A stretch of 64,000 nucleotides of DNA from Actinobacteria bacterium 69-20 (GTDB lineage: Bacteria; Actinomycetota; Actinomycetes; Mycobacteriales; Nakamurellaceae), in the NCBI GenBank assembly GCA_001897425.1, contig MKSW01000040.1, positions 136,051 to 200,050 of the forward strand, written 5' to 3'. This document shows positions 43,741 to 52,468 of the stretch, piece after piece. Position 1 is the stretch's first letter. Each line of letters begins with the position of its first letter. A model generated the notes under the pieces. That model worked only from the letters and a program-made list of their open reading frames with translations. It was not told where the DNA came from and made no database searches. The position numbers and the translations under genes are program-made.

Positions 43741-45309
43741 ATGAACCCGCACCGCCCTGTTCTCGTCGCCCTCGCGCTGGCCCTCGTCCCGCTCGTCGTT
43801 GTGACGGCGGCCGCCTGCACGGGCGCACCGCCACCGGTGGCCGACCGGGGGAGCACATCAACGACGCCTTCGTCCGCAACGGGCATGCCCGGCGCGAGCA
43901 CCGGCACGGACGGACCAACCGATCAGGCAGAGCCCATCGATGCGGCCTCGGCGCCGACGCCCCTCGCGTCCGCGCTCGCCGTGCACGGCCCCGCGGAGCT
44001 GGCGCCAGACACCGTGGTGATCGATCCCGCCGCGGTGAAGTCCGTCAGCGGCGACGCCACTGAGTTCACCCTCATCACCGATCAGACTGTCGCCGTGGGA
44101 ACGGTTTTCGTGGTGCCGGGCATTGCTGCCCGGCGCGTCACGACCGTCACGCCGCTACCGACCGAAACCGCGGCCGCGGACAAGGCCGCAGTCCTCGTCG
44201 GCACCGTCCAGGCCACCCTGGACGAGATCTTCTCCGACATCGACGTGACGTTCGAGGGGGAGCCGGACCCCACCGCCATGACCTTCGCCGAACCGCCTGC
44301 CGACGCGGCCGGCGTCGGCGCGCTCGGTGAATACGAGCCGGTGCCGGGATTCCGGCGCCCGCCCGCCGCGCTGCCGGCGCCCGCTGCACCGCCAGCGCCC
44401 GCCTCGCTGCTCGCGCCGGTGGCACGGCCTGGGCCTGCGTCGCCCGGCGCTTCGCCAGAGCCCGGCCCGCCGCCCTGTTCCGGAGCGTCCGTCGGGGTCG
44501 GCTCGCCGTCGGTCAAGGCCGGGCCTTACGCCATTTCTGCGTCGGGCTCGGCAACCCCGGCCTGCCGGTCGATCTCGTTCGCGATCAGCGCCAGCCGAAA
44601 GGACACGGCGACGATCACGGCCACGCTGACGGGGTCGGCAACCGTGGGCACGATACGCGGCAGGGTGACCAACCGCGCCGGCCAGAGCAGCAGGCTCGCC
44701 GTCGATCTCGACGCCAACCTCGCTTTCTCGATGTCGGCCGCGACGGAGCACGCGACGATCGACAAGGCCAAGGTGACCTGGGACCTGATCAAGATTGATA
44801 TCCCGATCGTGCTGGCGGGCGTGCCGACTGTGGTCCGTCTCGGCGTGCCGCTCACCATCGAAGCACGGTTCTCCGGCGGAGCCGACATCGTCAAGGGAAC
44901 CTTGCTCACCCTCACCTGCAAAGGAACCGTGACCATTGCATCCGATTCCGACACCCCGAAGGACACATGCCTTCTCCAGCCGATCGATGTACAGCAGATC
45001 ATGTCCATCGCGCCGAGCGGCGTGGTGATCGCGGCCGGCCTGAAGCTGGGATTCGGTCTTGGAACGGCAGTGAAGGGCAAGGCGGTGGTGTTCGCCGGCG
45101 CGACGGCCACGCTGGCCGGTGCCGTCGGCGTCACCTATTCCGGCGGGGCGGGGATTCCGGTCACCGAGTGCACCAGGCTGGATCGCTCCGTATCGCTGAA
45201 CTTCGGCGGCCAGGTCGAAGTGTTGGGTATGACGCTGTCCACCTCGACACCCGTGTGGACCAAGGAAGCGACCGACCAGGAGGGGCAACGCTGCCGGCCG
45301 GCGAGTTGA
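43741..45309 (+). CDS. Secreted or lipid-anchored protein of unknown function
   Basis: 522 residues. An N-terminal signal segment ends VVTAAAC, a likely lipobox. A Thr/Ser/Pro-rich linker follows, then a domain of about 120 residues (VVIDPAAVKSVSGDATEFTLITDQTVAVGTVFVVP), a Pro/Ala-rich linker (residues 205-240), and a C-terminal region rich in beta strands with six Cys, which ends in a chain of TITATL and GLGTAVKGKAVVFAGATATLAGA-like segments. I do not recognise the family. It faces outward and might be a cell-envelope component. Confidence 0.7.
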   Translation: MNPHRPVLVALALALVPLVVVTAAACTGAPPPVADRGSTSTTPSSATGMPGASTGTDGPTDQAEPIDAASAPTPLASALAVHGPAELAPDTVVIDPAAVKSVSGDATEFTLITDQTVAVGTVFVVPGIAARRVTTVTPLPTETAAADKAAVLVGTVQATLDEIFSDIDVTFEGEPDPTAMTFAEPPADAAGVGALGEYEPVPGFRRPPAALPAPAAPPAPASLLAPVARPGPASPGASPEPGPPPCSGASVGVGSPSVKAGPYAISASGSATPACRSISFAISASRKDTATITATLTGSATVGTIRGRVTNRAGQSSRLAVDLDANLAFSMSAATEHATIDKAKVTWDLIKIDIPIVLAGVPTVVRLGVPLTIEARFSGGADIVKGTLLTLTCKGTVTIASDSDTPKDTCLLQPIDVQQIMSIAPSGVVIAAGLKLGFGLGTAVKGKAVVFAGATATLAGAVGVTYSGGAGIPVTECTRLDRSVSLNFGGQVEVLGMTLSTSTPVWTKEATDQEGQRCRPAS

Positions 45310-45317
45310 CCGGCTCG

Positions 45318-46016
45318 TTATGGCAGCCGGCCCGCGACCGTGCGGGTGAGAGCTTCGAGCGGGCCGGCGTTCTCGGCCGGGTCGTTGAGCCGCACCAGCT
45401 GAATCGCGACCCAGGTGGAGCCTTTGCGGATGAACGAGTTCGAGGCGCCGAGATAGGACTCGTCGGCCACACCGTCGAGCGGGCGCAGCTCGTGCTTCAG
45501 CGTGCGTTCGATGTCGAGGAACTTCTTCGCACCGTCACGGACGTAGACCTCGACCTGGCCGAGCGGCCCGGTGACCGGGCCCGTGTACGTGCACGATTCG
45601 CGGCCCACGTGGGGTGCCTCCAACGGGGTACCGGCCAGCGCGTCGGCCTCCGCCTGCGTCACCAGGTCGCACGCCGCCGGCTGTCCCGATACGTCTAGAG
45701 TCTCCTCGACATCTGTTGCGCCTGCGGAACTGTCGACGGGTTCCGCGGCCGTGACCGTCTGGGTGACGGTGACCGGCGCCGCCGCGTTCGTCACGGTGCT
45801 CACCGATACGGCCGTCACGGTCACCGTTTGCGGCGCGGCCGTCGAACCGGCCGAGCATGCGGCGACAGTGACGAGCGCGGCGAGCGCGGCCGTGGCGACT
45901 GTGCCACGAACCGAGCTACGAACCGCGCCACGGATCGCGACGCCAGCAGCGACGCCGGCCGAACGGGCGCGCGGGCGATGGGCGAGCGTTTCGGGGAACT
46001 GGCGCGATGCGAACAC
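45318..46016 (-). CDS. DUF3558-like lipoprotein
   Basis: 232 residues. An Arg-rich N-terminus leads to a hydrophobic segment ending VTVAAC, a lipobox. A Thr/Val repeat region (QTVTVTAVSVSTVTNAA) links to a domain starting CDLVTQAEADALAGTPLE and containing ESCTYTGP, typical of DUF3558-like actinobacterial lipoproteins with a paired Cys. The function is unknown. It converges with the preceding secreted-protein gene, 8 bp apart. Confidence 0.7.
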   Translation of the reverse strand: MFASRQFPETLAHRPRARSAGVAAGVAIRGAVRSSVRGTVATAALAALVTVAACSAGSTAAPQTVTVTAVSVSTVTNAAAPVTVTQTVTAAEPVDSSAGATDVEETLDVSGQPAACDLVTQAEADALAGTPLEAPHVGRESCTYTGPVTGPLGQVEVYVRDGAKKFLDIERTLKHELRPLDGVADESYLGASNSFIRKGSTWVAIQLVRLNDPAENAGPLEALTRTVAGRLP

Positions 46017-46116
46017 GGGCCCTCCGGGTCATGGGTGTACCGCAGGTGACATGGGTCTGGACAGTGTGCCAAACCACCGGCAGGCGTGGAAGCCCCCGCC
46101 TGCGCGGCACAAAAAG

Positions 46117-46148
46117 ACGGGGCCCGCCGCGTCAGCGGCGAACCCCGT
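46117..46148 (-). terminator. Rho-independent terminator of citrate synthase
   Basis: ACGGGG pairs with CCCCGT, and CGCCGC with GCGGCG around a GTCA loop. On the minus strand five T follow (46111-46115 are A on the plus strand). It begins 29 bp after the citrate synthase stop. One arm overlaps the TATGACG motif copy at 46140-46152. Confidence 0.85.
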
Positions 46149-46152
46149 CATA
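46140..46152 (-). repeat. Dispersed motif TATGACGGGGTTC
   Basis: Exact TATGACGnnGTTC on the minus strand, forming the ascending arm of the gltA terminator. Confidence 0.6.
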
Positions 46153-46177
46153 CTCGAAAAGCCCGGCGGTGGAAGGG

Positions 46178-47482
46178 CTATCGCTTCTCGGCCGGCACGT
46201 AGTCGCGTGCGCCGTAGCCGACGTAGACCTGGCGCGGGCGCCCGATCCGGTTCGTGGGATCGGCGAGCATCTCGCGGTACTGCGCGATCCAGCCGGGCAG
46301 CCGCCCGATGGCGAAGAGCACAGTGAACATCTTCGTCGGGAAGCCCATCGCCTTGTAGATGAGGCCGGTATAGAAGTCGACGTTCGGATAGAGCTTGCGC
46401 TCGATGAAATACTCGTCCGACAAGGCCACTGCCTCAAGCTGTTTCGCGAGATCCAACAGCTCGTCGTCGACGCCGAGCTTGTCGAGGATCTCGTCGGCGG
46501 TGGCCTTGACGATCTTGGCGCGCGGGTCGTAATTCTTGTACACGCGGTGCCCGAAGCCCATCAGCTTCACGCCGGGCTCCTTGTTCTTGACCCGGGTGAC
46601 GAACGAGGCGATATCCCCGCCGTCGGTGCGGATCGCGTCCAGCATCTCCAGCACCGCCTGGTTCGCGCCGCCGTGCAGCGGTCCGAACAGGGCGTTGATA
46701 CCCGCCGAGATCGAGGCGAACAGGTTGGCGTGCGACGAACCCACCAGGCGCACAGTCGATGTCGAGCAATTCTGCTCATGGTCGGCGTGCAACAGCAGCA
46801 GCAGGTCGACGGCCTTGGTGAGCGTCGGATCGGCCTCGTACGGTTCGGCCGGCAGCCCGAAGGACATGCGCAGGAAGTTCTCCACCAGCGAGAGCGAATT
46901 GTCCGGGTAGAGCAGCGACTGGCCGATGGACGTCTTGTACGCGTACGCCGCGATGGTCGGCAGCTTCGCCAGCAGCCGGACGGTCGACAGCTCGAGCTGA
47001 TCGGGATCGAACGGGTCGAGGGAATCCTGGTAGAACGTGGACAGCGCCGAAACCGCCGAGGAGAGAACGGACATCGGATGTGCGTCGCGCGGGAACGCGC
47101 CGAAGAAGCCCTTGAGCTTCTCGTCGAGCAGCGTGTGCCGGCCGATGCGGGCGGTGAATTCGGTGAGCTGCGTGGTCGTCGGCAATTCGCCGTAGATCAG
47201 CAGGTAGCACACCTCCAGGTAGGACGAACGTTCCGCCAGTTGCTCGATCGGATATCCGCGGTAGCGGAGGATGCCGGCATCGCCGTCGATGTAGGTGATG
47301 GACGAGGTGGTCGATCCCGTGTTCGTGTAACCCGGATCGAGCGTGACGAGGCCGGTGGTGGACATGAGCTTGGAGACATCGAACCCCGAGACCCCTTCGG
47401 TGGCCCGCGTGATCGGCATCTGCAACGCTCGGTCCCCGTACGTGAGGGTGACCGTGTCCGAGGAGTTGGTCGCGTCTGTCAT
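46178..47482 (-). CDS. gltA: Citrate synthase
   Basis: 434 residues, the type II hexameric-type length. Catalytic residues: His in NCSTSTVRLVGSSHANLFASISAGINALFGPLHGGANQAV, His in MGFGHRVYKNYDPRAKI, Asp in LYPNVDFYTGLIYKAMGFP. It condenses acetyl-CoA and oxaloacetate in the TCA cycle. The ATG at 47482 follows a purine-rich GAGAAGGCGAGA; the longer frame upstream has no family-like sequence. A clear terminator lies downstream. Confidence 0.96.
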   Translation of the reverse strand: MTDATNSSDTVTLTYGDRALQMPITRATEGVSGFDVSKLMSTTGLVTLDPGYTNTGSTTSSITYIDGDAGILRYRGYPIEQLAERSSYLEVCYLLIYGELPTTTQLTEFTARIGRHTLLDEKLKGFFGAFPRDAHPMSVLSSAVSALSTFYQDSLDPFDPDQLELSTVRLLAKLPTIAAYAYKTSIGQSLLYPDNSLSLVENFLRMSFGLPAEPYEADPTLTKAVDLLLLLHADHEQNCSTSTVRLVGSSHANLFASISAGINALFGPLHGGANQAVLEMLDAIRTDGGDIASFVTRVKNKEPGVKLMGFGHRVYKNYDPRAKIVKATADEILDKLGVDDELLDLAKQLEAVALSDEYFIERKLYPNVDFYTGLIYKAMGFPTKMFTVLFAIGRLPGWIAQYREMLADPTNRIGRPRQVYVGYGARDYVPAEKR

Positions 47483-47813
47483 GCGTGTCTCGCCTTCTCG
47501 CCTGTTCTTGACGGGCATTTCATGCGGGCGCTGCCGTACCGGCGTTGCCTGCGGGCATTCATTACCGACGTGGTGCATCTGATCGTTAGGTTAGTGGCCG
47601 TTCGCCGCCCGTGGCCATCCGCATCCGTGCTGTTGGCCACAGCGGGCAGCCGCAGACCACATGGTCTTTGGCGTCACAGGGCATTACTCGCCCTTGAGGT
47701 AGCCGAACACTAGGCTGACGGATCAGACGGGTGTGAGCAATGCCTCATCGCGATCCCCGTTCGCGGGACGCATCGCGCGCCAGACCGCGCGCATCGAGAT
47801 GGAGGGGCACCCC
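47483..47813. promoter_or_regulatory. Divergent promoter gap, citrate synthase and acyl-CoA ligase
   Basis: 331 bp without a supported gene. It must hold promoters in both directions. Two related blocks, GGGCATTTCATGCGGGC at 47514-47530 and GGGCATTCATTACC at 47553-47566, are seen near the citrate synthase side. An alternative GTG start for the ligase lies at 47733. Confidence 0.4.
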
Positions 47814-49334
47814 ATGAGCCTGACGTTGGCATCAATCCTCGCCGAATCCGCCCAGCGGTATCCGCAGCGTGAGGCGGTGGTGATGGGCGACACCCGGATC
47901 ACCTTCGATCGGTTGTGGGAGGAGACCCGCCGGTATGCCGCGGTGCTCCGCGATCAGGGTGTGGGCCCGGGCGACAGGGTGGCCCTGCTGATGCCGAACG
48001 TGCCCGACTTCCCGCGCGTGTACTACGCGGCACTCTCGCTGGGGGCCGTGGTGGTCCCGGTGCATGCGCTGCTGGTGGCTCCCGAGATCGCGTTCGTGCT
48101 GCGCGATTCCGGCGCGAAGGTCCTGGTGGTCGCGGCTCCGTTGTTGGCCGCCGGTGCCGCGGGTGCGAAAACAGCTGGGGTTCCGGTGTTCTCGACCATG
48201 GGCGGAGATGACGATGTTCCGCGCCTGGACCTCCTCGCGGCGCAGCAGGCCCCGATCGACACCTATGTGCAGCGCGATCCGGAGGATCCGGCCGTCGTCC
48301 TCTACACCTCGGGGACGACGGGTTCGCCCAAGGGCGCGGTGCTCACGCACCTGAACATGGCGATGAACGCTATCGTCACTGCGACCTCGGTGATCCACAT
48401 GCGGAACGACGATGTGATCTTCGGCGCGCTGCCGCTCTTCCACTCGTTCGGGCAGACCGTGGTGATGAACGCGGGGTTCTTCGTCGGTGCGTCCATCGTG
48501 CTGATGCCGCGGTTCGAGCCGGGGCTCGCGCTGGCGATGCTGGTCGAGGAGAAGGTGACCGTGTTCGCCGGCGTGCCCACCATGTACATCGCGCTGCTCG
48601 CGGCGGCCCGCGCCGATGCCCGCCGGCCGCAGCTCCGGGTCGCCGCCTCGGGCGGCTCCAGCCTGCCGGTCGCCGTGATCGACAGGTTCCGCGAGATCTT
48701 CTCAACCGAGATCTACGAGGGCTACGGCCTGTCCGAGACGTCACCGGTGGCCACCTTCAACCAGGAGGTGTACGGCCGCAAGCCCGGCACCGTCGGGCGG
48801 GCGATCTGGGGCACTGACGCGGCCATCGCCAAGGCCGAGATCGAGGACCACATCGAGCTTCTCGGCGTCGGCGAGATCGGCGAGGTGGTGCTGCGCGGGC
48901 ACCACATCTTCTCCGGTTACCTGAACAATCCGGAGGCCACCAAGGCCGTGAAGGTCGACGGTTGGTTCCGAACCGGCGATCTCGGCACCGTCGACGAGGA
49001 CGGATTCATCTCGATCGTCGACCGCAAGAAGGACATGATCCTGCGCGGCGGTTTCAACGTCTACCCGCGCGAGGTCGAGGAGGTCCTGGCTCGGCACCCG
49101 GGGGTCGCGCAGGTGGCGGTGGTCGGCTTCCCGGACGACGTGCATGGCGAGGAGGTCTGCGCCGTCGTGGTGCGCTCGCCCGAGGGCGGCGACTTGACGG
49201 CCGAGGTGCTCATCGACTGGTCGAAGGAGCACCTCGGCCGGTACAAGTACCCGCGCCGGGTGGAGTTCGTGACGGATCTCCCGCTGGGGCCGTCCGGCAA
49301 GGTGCTCAAGCGGGAGCTCGCCAAGAACCTCTAG
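47814..49334 (+). CDS. Fatty-acid acyl-CoA ligase
   Basis: 506 residues. Motifs: VVLYTSGTTGSPKGAVLTHLN (P-loop), [62 protein letters not shown] and LPLGPSGKVLKRELAK with the adenylating Lys. It adenylates a carboxylic acid and makes the CoA ester; the chain length is unknown. ATG 47814 has GGAGGGG about 6 nt upstream and gives the usual family N-terminus (LTLASILAESAQRYPQREAV). Confidence 0.93.
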   Translation: MSLTLASILAESAQRYPQREAVVMGDTRITFDRLWEETRRYAAVLRDQGVGPGDRVALLMPNVPDFPRVYYAALSLGAVVVPVHALLVAPEIAFVLRDSGAKVLVVAAPLLAAGAAGAKTAGVPVFSTMGGDDDVPRLDLLAAQQAPIDTYVQRDPEDPAVVLYTSGTTGSPKGAVLTHLNMAMNAIVTATSVIHMRNDDVIFGALPLFHSFGQTVVMNAGFFVGASIVLMPRFEPGLALAMLVEEKVTVFAGVPTMYIALLAAARADARRPQLRVAASGGSSLPVAVIDRFREIFSTEIYEGYGLSETSPVATFNQEVYGRKPGTVGRAIWGTDAAIAKAEIEDHIELLGVGEIGEVVLRGHHIFSGYLNNPEATKAVKVDGWFRTGDLGTVDEDGFISIVDRKKDMILRGGFNVYPREVEEVLARHPGVAQVAVVGFPDDVHGEEVCAVVVRSPEGGDLTAEVLIDWSKEHLGRYKYPRRVEFVTDLPLGPSGKVLKRELAKNL

Positions 49335-49361
49335 GCCGGAAACGGGTCAGCCGCGTACGGC

Positions 49362-50165
49362 TCAGCAGAAGCCCTCGCCCTGCTCCGCCGGATGCCGGTC
49401 CTCGTTCGCGTGGATCGCGTCGTGCACCCACTGCGCCAGGCCCGGTGCGATGTCCTCGTAGGTCTTTGCGAAACGGGGATCTGCCACGAACATGTCGGCG
49501 AGTTGCCGGTGCATGGCGTAGGAGCAGTCGTAGTGCTCGGCGACCATCGCCCGGTGCTGTTCCGCGAGTTCCGCGGCCCGGTCCGATGCCGCCGGGGTGC
49601 CCGCCGCGAACGCGGCGCGAACGGCGTCATTCCAGGCGTCGCCCTCGTCCTTGATGCGCTGCCAGTCGGCCTTGGTGCGCCGCTTGGCTCGCTGCGTCGA
49701 CTGCTGCCAGGCGTGCGTGCCGCCCCAGCGCTGCTCGGCCTCCGTCTCCCAGGACGGGTCGTAGTTTGCGCCGAAGATCTCCAGCTTCTCCTCCGCGCTC
49801 AGCTGTTGGCCCATAGCCATTGCCTGCCTTTCCTTCTCGATGGCCGCGACCATGGAGCTCAGGCGCTCGAGTCGCTCGGTGAGCAGCCGGTCTTGCCGGT
49901 CCAGGTGCGCGCCGAGCGCGGTCGGATCGGCCGCGTCGGCGAGCAGGGTCGCGATGTCATCCAGCCCGAAGCCGAGCTCCCGGTAGTAGAGGATGCGGGT
50001 GAGCCGGTCCAGGTCCGCCGGCCCGTAGAGCCGATACCCGGACCCGCTCCGCTCGGACGGCACCAGCAGCCCGATGCGCTCGTAGTGGTGCAGCGTGCGC
50101 ACGGTCACGCCGCCCAGACGCGCGGCCTGGCCCACCGTGTACGTGCGATCGATCGCTGACGTCAC
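49362..50165 (-). CDS. MerR-family regulator with TipAS domain
   Basis: 267 residues. MerR headpiece YTVGQAARLGGVTVRTLHHYERIGLLVPSERSGSGYRLYGPADLDRLTRILYYRELGFGLDDI, a dimerisation coil (LLTERLERLSSMVAAIEKERQAM), then a TipAS ligand-binding domain (EIFGANYDPSWETEAEQRWGGTHAWQQSTQR to YDCSYAMHRQLADMFVADPRFAKTYEDIAPGLAQWVHDAI). TipAL proteins respond to thiopeptides and other drugs. No resistance gene is adjacent. GTG 50165 is used because the headpiece starts seven codons later. Confidence 0.9.
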   Translation of the reverse strand: MTSAIDRTYTVGQAARLGGVTVRTLHHYERIGLLVPSERSGSGYRLYGPADLDRLTRILYYRELGFGLDDIATLLADAADPTALGAHLDRQDRLLTERLERLSSMVAAIEKERQAMAMGQQLSAEEKLEIFGANYDPSWETEAEQRWGGTHAWQQSTQRAKRRTKADWQRIKDEGDAWNDAVRAAFAAGTPAASDRAAELAEQHRAMVAEHYDCSYAMHRQLADMFVADPRFAKTYEDIAPGLAQWVHDAIHANEDRHPAEQGEGFC

Positions 50166-50355
50166 CGCATCTCCCGTGTTCCCCGTACCGCCGCCGGAAT
50201 GCGAGCACCCCGCCGGATGACGCCGGACCGCCCATCGGCCCGACCGCCATCCACGGTGCACCCTGACGTTACGTCAGGGTCAAGGGCTGATCATTTGTTG
50301 TGTGCGATTCGTTGCGGAATCCGGCACAAATCCCTCACAACAGATGATCATCCGG

Positions 50356-50871
50356 TTAGCAGACGGGTTCCAGCAGCCCGGAGTCCACGTCATAAATGAA
50401 GGCGCCGACGGCGACGGAGCTCGGGATCAGCGGATGGGTCTTCACCCGCTGGACGTCTTCGGCGAGGGCGGCGCGCTGGTCGGAGATCATGCCGAGAGTG
50501 AGCCAGGTGGTGTCCTGCCCCGTCGAGTCCGCCAGCCGCTCGCGCATCTGGCCTTCAGTGGAAGAGCCCATGGCGCAACGGGTGTGCTCGATGATCATCA
50601 CCCGATCCACGCCCAACAGATCGACGCCGAGCACGATCCCGACCAGCACCGCATCGGTGACCCGGCCGCCCGGGTTGCGCAGGATCTTCGCATCGCCCAG
50701 GTCCAGGCCGATCATGCGCAGGGGTTCGATCCGCGAGTCCATGCAGGTGACCACGAGCACGCCCGCCTCTGCCATGCCGGTGAAGTTCGGCTCGTGCAGC
50801 GTCGCGGCGAACGCGCGGTTCGCCTCGAGCAGATCGTCGAAACCGCCGGGCGCAGTGGGCAGATCGGTCAT
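50356..50871 (-). CDS. Beta-class carbonic anhydrase
   Basis: 171 residues, a small beta-carbonic anhydrase. The zinc ligands are Cys in VVTCMDSRIEP and His-x-x-Cys in IIEHTRCAMG; the Asp-Arg dyad of CMDSR is present, with NPGGRVTDAVL between. It interconverts CO2 and bicarbonate. Its promoter should lie in the 103-bp gap that also holds a long TATGACG motif copy. Confidence 0.92.
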   Translation of the reverse strand: MTDLPTAPGGFDDLLEANRAFAATLHEPNFTGMAEAGVLVVTCMDSRIEPLRMIGLDLGDAKILRNPGGRVTDAVLVGIVLGVDLLGVDRVMIIEHTRCAMGSSTEGQMRERLADSTGQDTTWLTLGMISDQRAALAEDVQRVKTHPLIPSSVAVGAFIYDVDSGLLEPVC

Positions 50872-50920
50872 GGCCCCACGCTAGACCGGTGCGCCTAGGC
50901 TGCTCGAGCCAGGTATCGCG

Positions 50921-50939
50921 TATGACGATGTTCCGGCCG
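50921..50939 (+). repeat. Dispersed motif, 19-bp copy before carbonic anhydrase
   Basis: TATGACGATGTTCCGGCCG, identical to 42568-42586 and here extended into a palindrome GTTCCGGCCGGAAC at 50929-50942. It lies between the carbonic anhydrase start and the LCP gene end. Confidence 0.7.
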
Positions 50940-50974
50940 GAACGGCGTCGCCGCGGTCGTGGCCGACGGGGCCG

Positions 50975-52468
50975 TCAGTTGATGCAGGGCACCTGGAAGC
51001 CGCTGGACACGGACGAGGACGTGCTGGCGGCGGCAGCCGAGAACGTCGTCATACTCGGCGATGTCGTGGTAGGAACCGGCGCGGGACTCGCGGAATGCGT
51101 CTGCGTGCCGACCGCCGCTCCGATCGGCTCATCCGCCGCCAGCCGCGCGAAGATCGCGCGCACCTGGGCCGGATCGGCTTGCAGCGCAGAGGTTGTCGTG
51201 ATCTGCGTGGCGTCCGTCGTGGGCAGCGTGAAGAAGTGGATCGCGCCGGCCACCAGTCCGTGCATCTGCTCGGCGAAGGTCATCAGGTCGAACCCGGAGT
51301 CCAGCGTGAGCGACCGGCGCGCCGCGTCCACCAGCGCCAGCAGCCGCGCGGGATTGGTCAGCGTTCCCGCGGAAAGGATCTTGTTCGCGGCCGATTCGAG
51401 GAATACCTGTTGGCGTTTGATCCGGTCCAGGTCGCCGCCGGGCAGCCCGTGGCGCTGCCGGACGAAGGCGAGGGCGGAGGCACCCTGGACGTCGAAGTGG
51501 CCGGCGGGGAAGTCGGCACCGGACTGCCGGTCGTGGACGGGGTGGAGCAGGCACACGGGCACGCCGCCGACCGCCTGAGACAGAAGATAGAAGCTGATCA
51601 GGTTGACGAAGACGAAATGGTTGATCTTGATCCCGGTGAACTGCTGCACGATCTTGACGAGCATCGTGGCGCCGGCGTCGTTCGATTCGCGCTCTAGCGC
51701 CGCGCCGGCCACGCCCTTGGCGGCGAGATACTGCTGGTCGTAGTACTTCGCGGTGCTATAGAAGCCGTTGATCTTGCCCGGCTGGTAGTGCACCTGGTTG
51801 CCGTATTGGTCCGGGCCGGTGACGCCCGGCGCGTCGACCACCGACGGGAACATCCAGGTGTCGCGCGGGATCGAGATCCCGGTCGCCGCGCCGCCGCCGG
51901 CCGGAATGTGGATGATCAGCAGGGTGTCGGTGTTGACGCCGCCGCCGTCGAGGGTGACGCCGATCAACTTCTGCTGGGCGGGTGTGAGCGGATTGCCCTG
52001 CGCGTCGGTGCGGGCATCGGCGCCGACCACCAGGATGTTCTCCGCGCCGATCGCTGGAACGTCCGCCCCGCCCGCCGGGGCGGAGGGCCCACTGGCAGGC
52101 GTGCCGCGGACCGGCAGTGCCGCCGTGGGTGCCTTGCCCGCGCCGGTCGCGCCGGCGGCGTTCGGGACCGACACCACGCCGACGTTTCCGGCCGCGGTGA
52201 CGGCGTTGCTGGTCCCCACCACGTTCATCGACCAGGCCGTCCCGGCTGTCGCGAGCACGGCGGCCGACACCACGCACGCCACCACGCGGCCGACCATCAT
52301 GCTCAGGCGGTGCGCCCGGCCTGAGCGGTCTGCGCGGTCTGGGCGGTTCTCGCGGTGCGCAGGCTCCGCGCGGTGCGCCGCGTTCCCCCGGAACCCACGC
52401 GGTGCGCGGTGCGCGGGCGTCACCGGATGGCGCTTCCGGCCAGCCATGTCGACCATGGCACGCTCCAT
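50975..52468 (-). CDS. LytR-CpsA-Psr family transferase
   Basis: 497 residues. A basic cytoplasmic N-terminus of about 60 residues, one membrane helix (MVGRVVACVVSAAVLATAGTAW), a flexible linker, then the LCP domain: NILVVGADARTD, NTDTLLIIHIPAGGGAATGISIPRDTWM with the conserved Arg/Asp pair, KINHFVFVNLISFYLLSQAVGGVPVCL and GASALAFVRQRHGLPGGDLDRIKRQQVFL. Such enzymes join arabinogalactan or other glycopolymers to peptidoglycan. ATG 52468 has GGAGG 7 nt upstream and lies within the end of the L,D-transpeptidase gene, so the genes overlap by 49 nt. Confidence 0.92.
   Translation of the reverse strand: MERAMVDMAGRKRHPVTPAHRAPRGFRGNAAHRAEPAHRENRPDRADRSGRAHRLSMMVGRVVACVVSAAVLATAGTAWSMNVVGTSNAVTAAGNVGVVSVPNAAGATGAGKAPTAALPVRGTPASGPSAPAGGADVPAIGAENILVVGADARTDAQGNPLTPAQQKLIGVTLDGGGVNTDTLLIIHIPAGGGAATGISIPRDTWMFPSVVDAPGVTGPDQYGNQVHYQPGKINGFYSTAKYYDQQYLAAKGVAGAALERESNDAGATMLVKIVQQFTGIKINHFVFVNLISFYLLSQAVGGVPVCLLHPVHDRQSGADFPAGHFDVQGASALAFVRQRHGLPGGDLDRIKRQQVFLESAANKILSAGTLTNPARLLALVDAARRSLTLDSGFDLMTFAEQMHGLVAGAIHFFTLPTTDATQITTTSALQADPAQVRAIFARLAADEPIGAAVGTQTHSASPAPVPTTTSPSMTTFSAAAASTSSSVSSGFQVPCIN

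Noticed and set aside
48208..48220. Motif copy ATGACGATGTTCC inside the acyl-CoA ligase gene
   Set aside because: It encodes ordinary residues in a conserved gene; codon preference can explain it, so it is not counted as evidence for the dispersed element.
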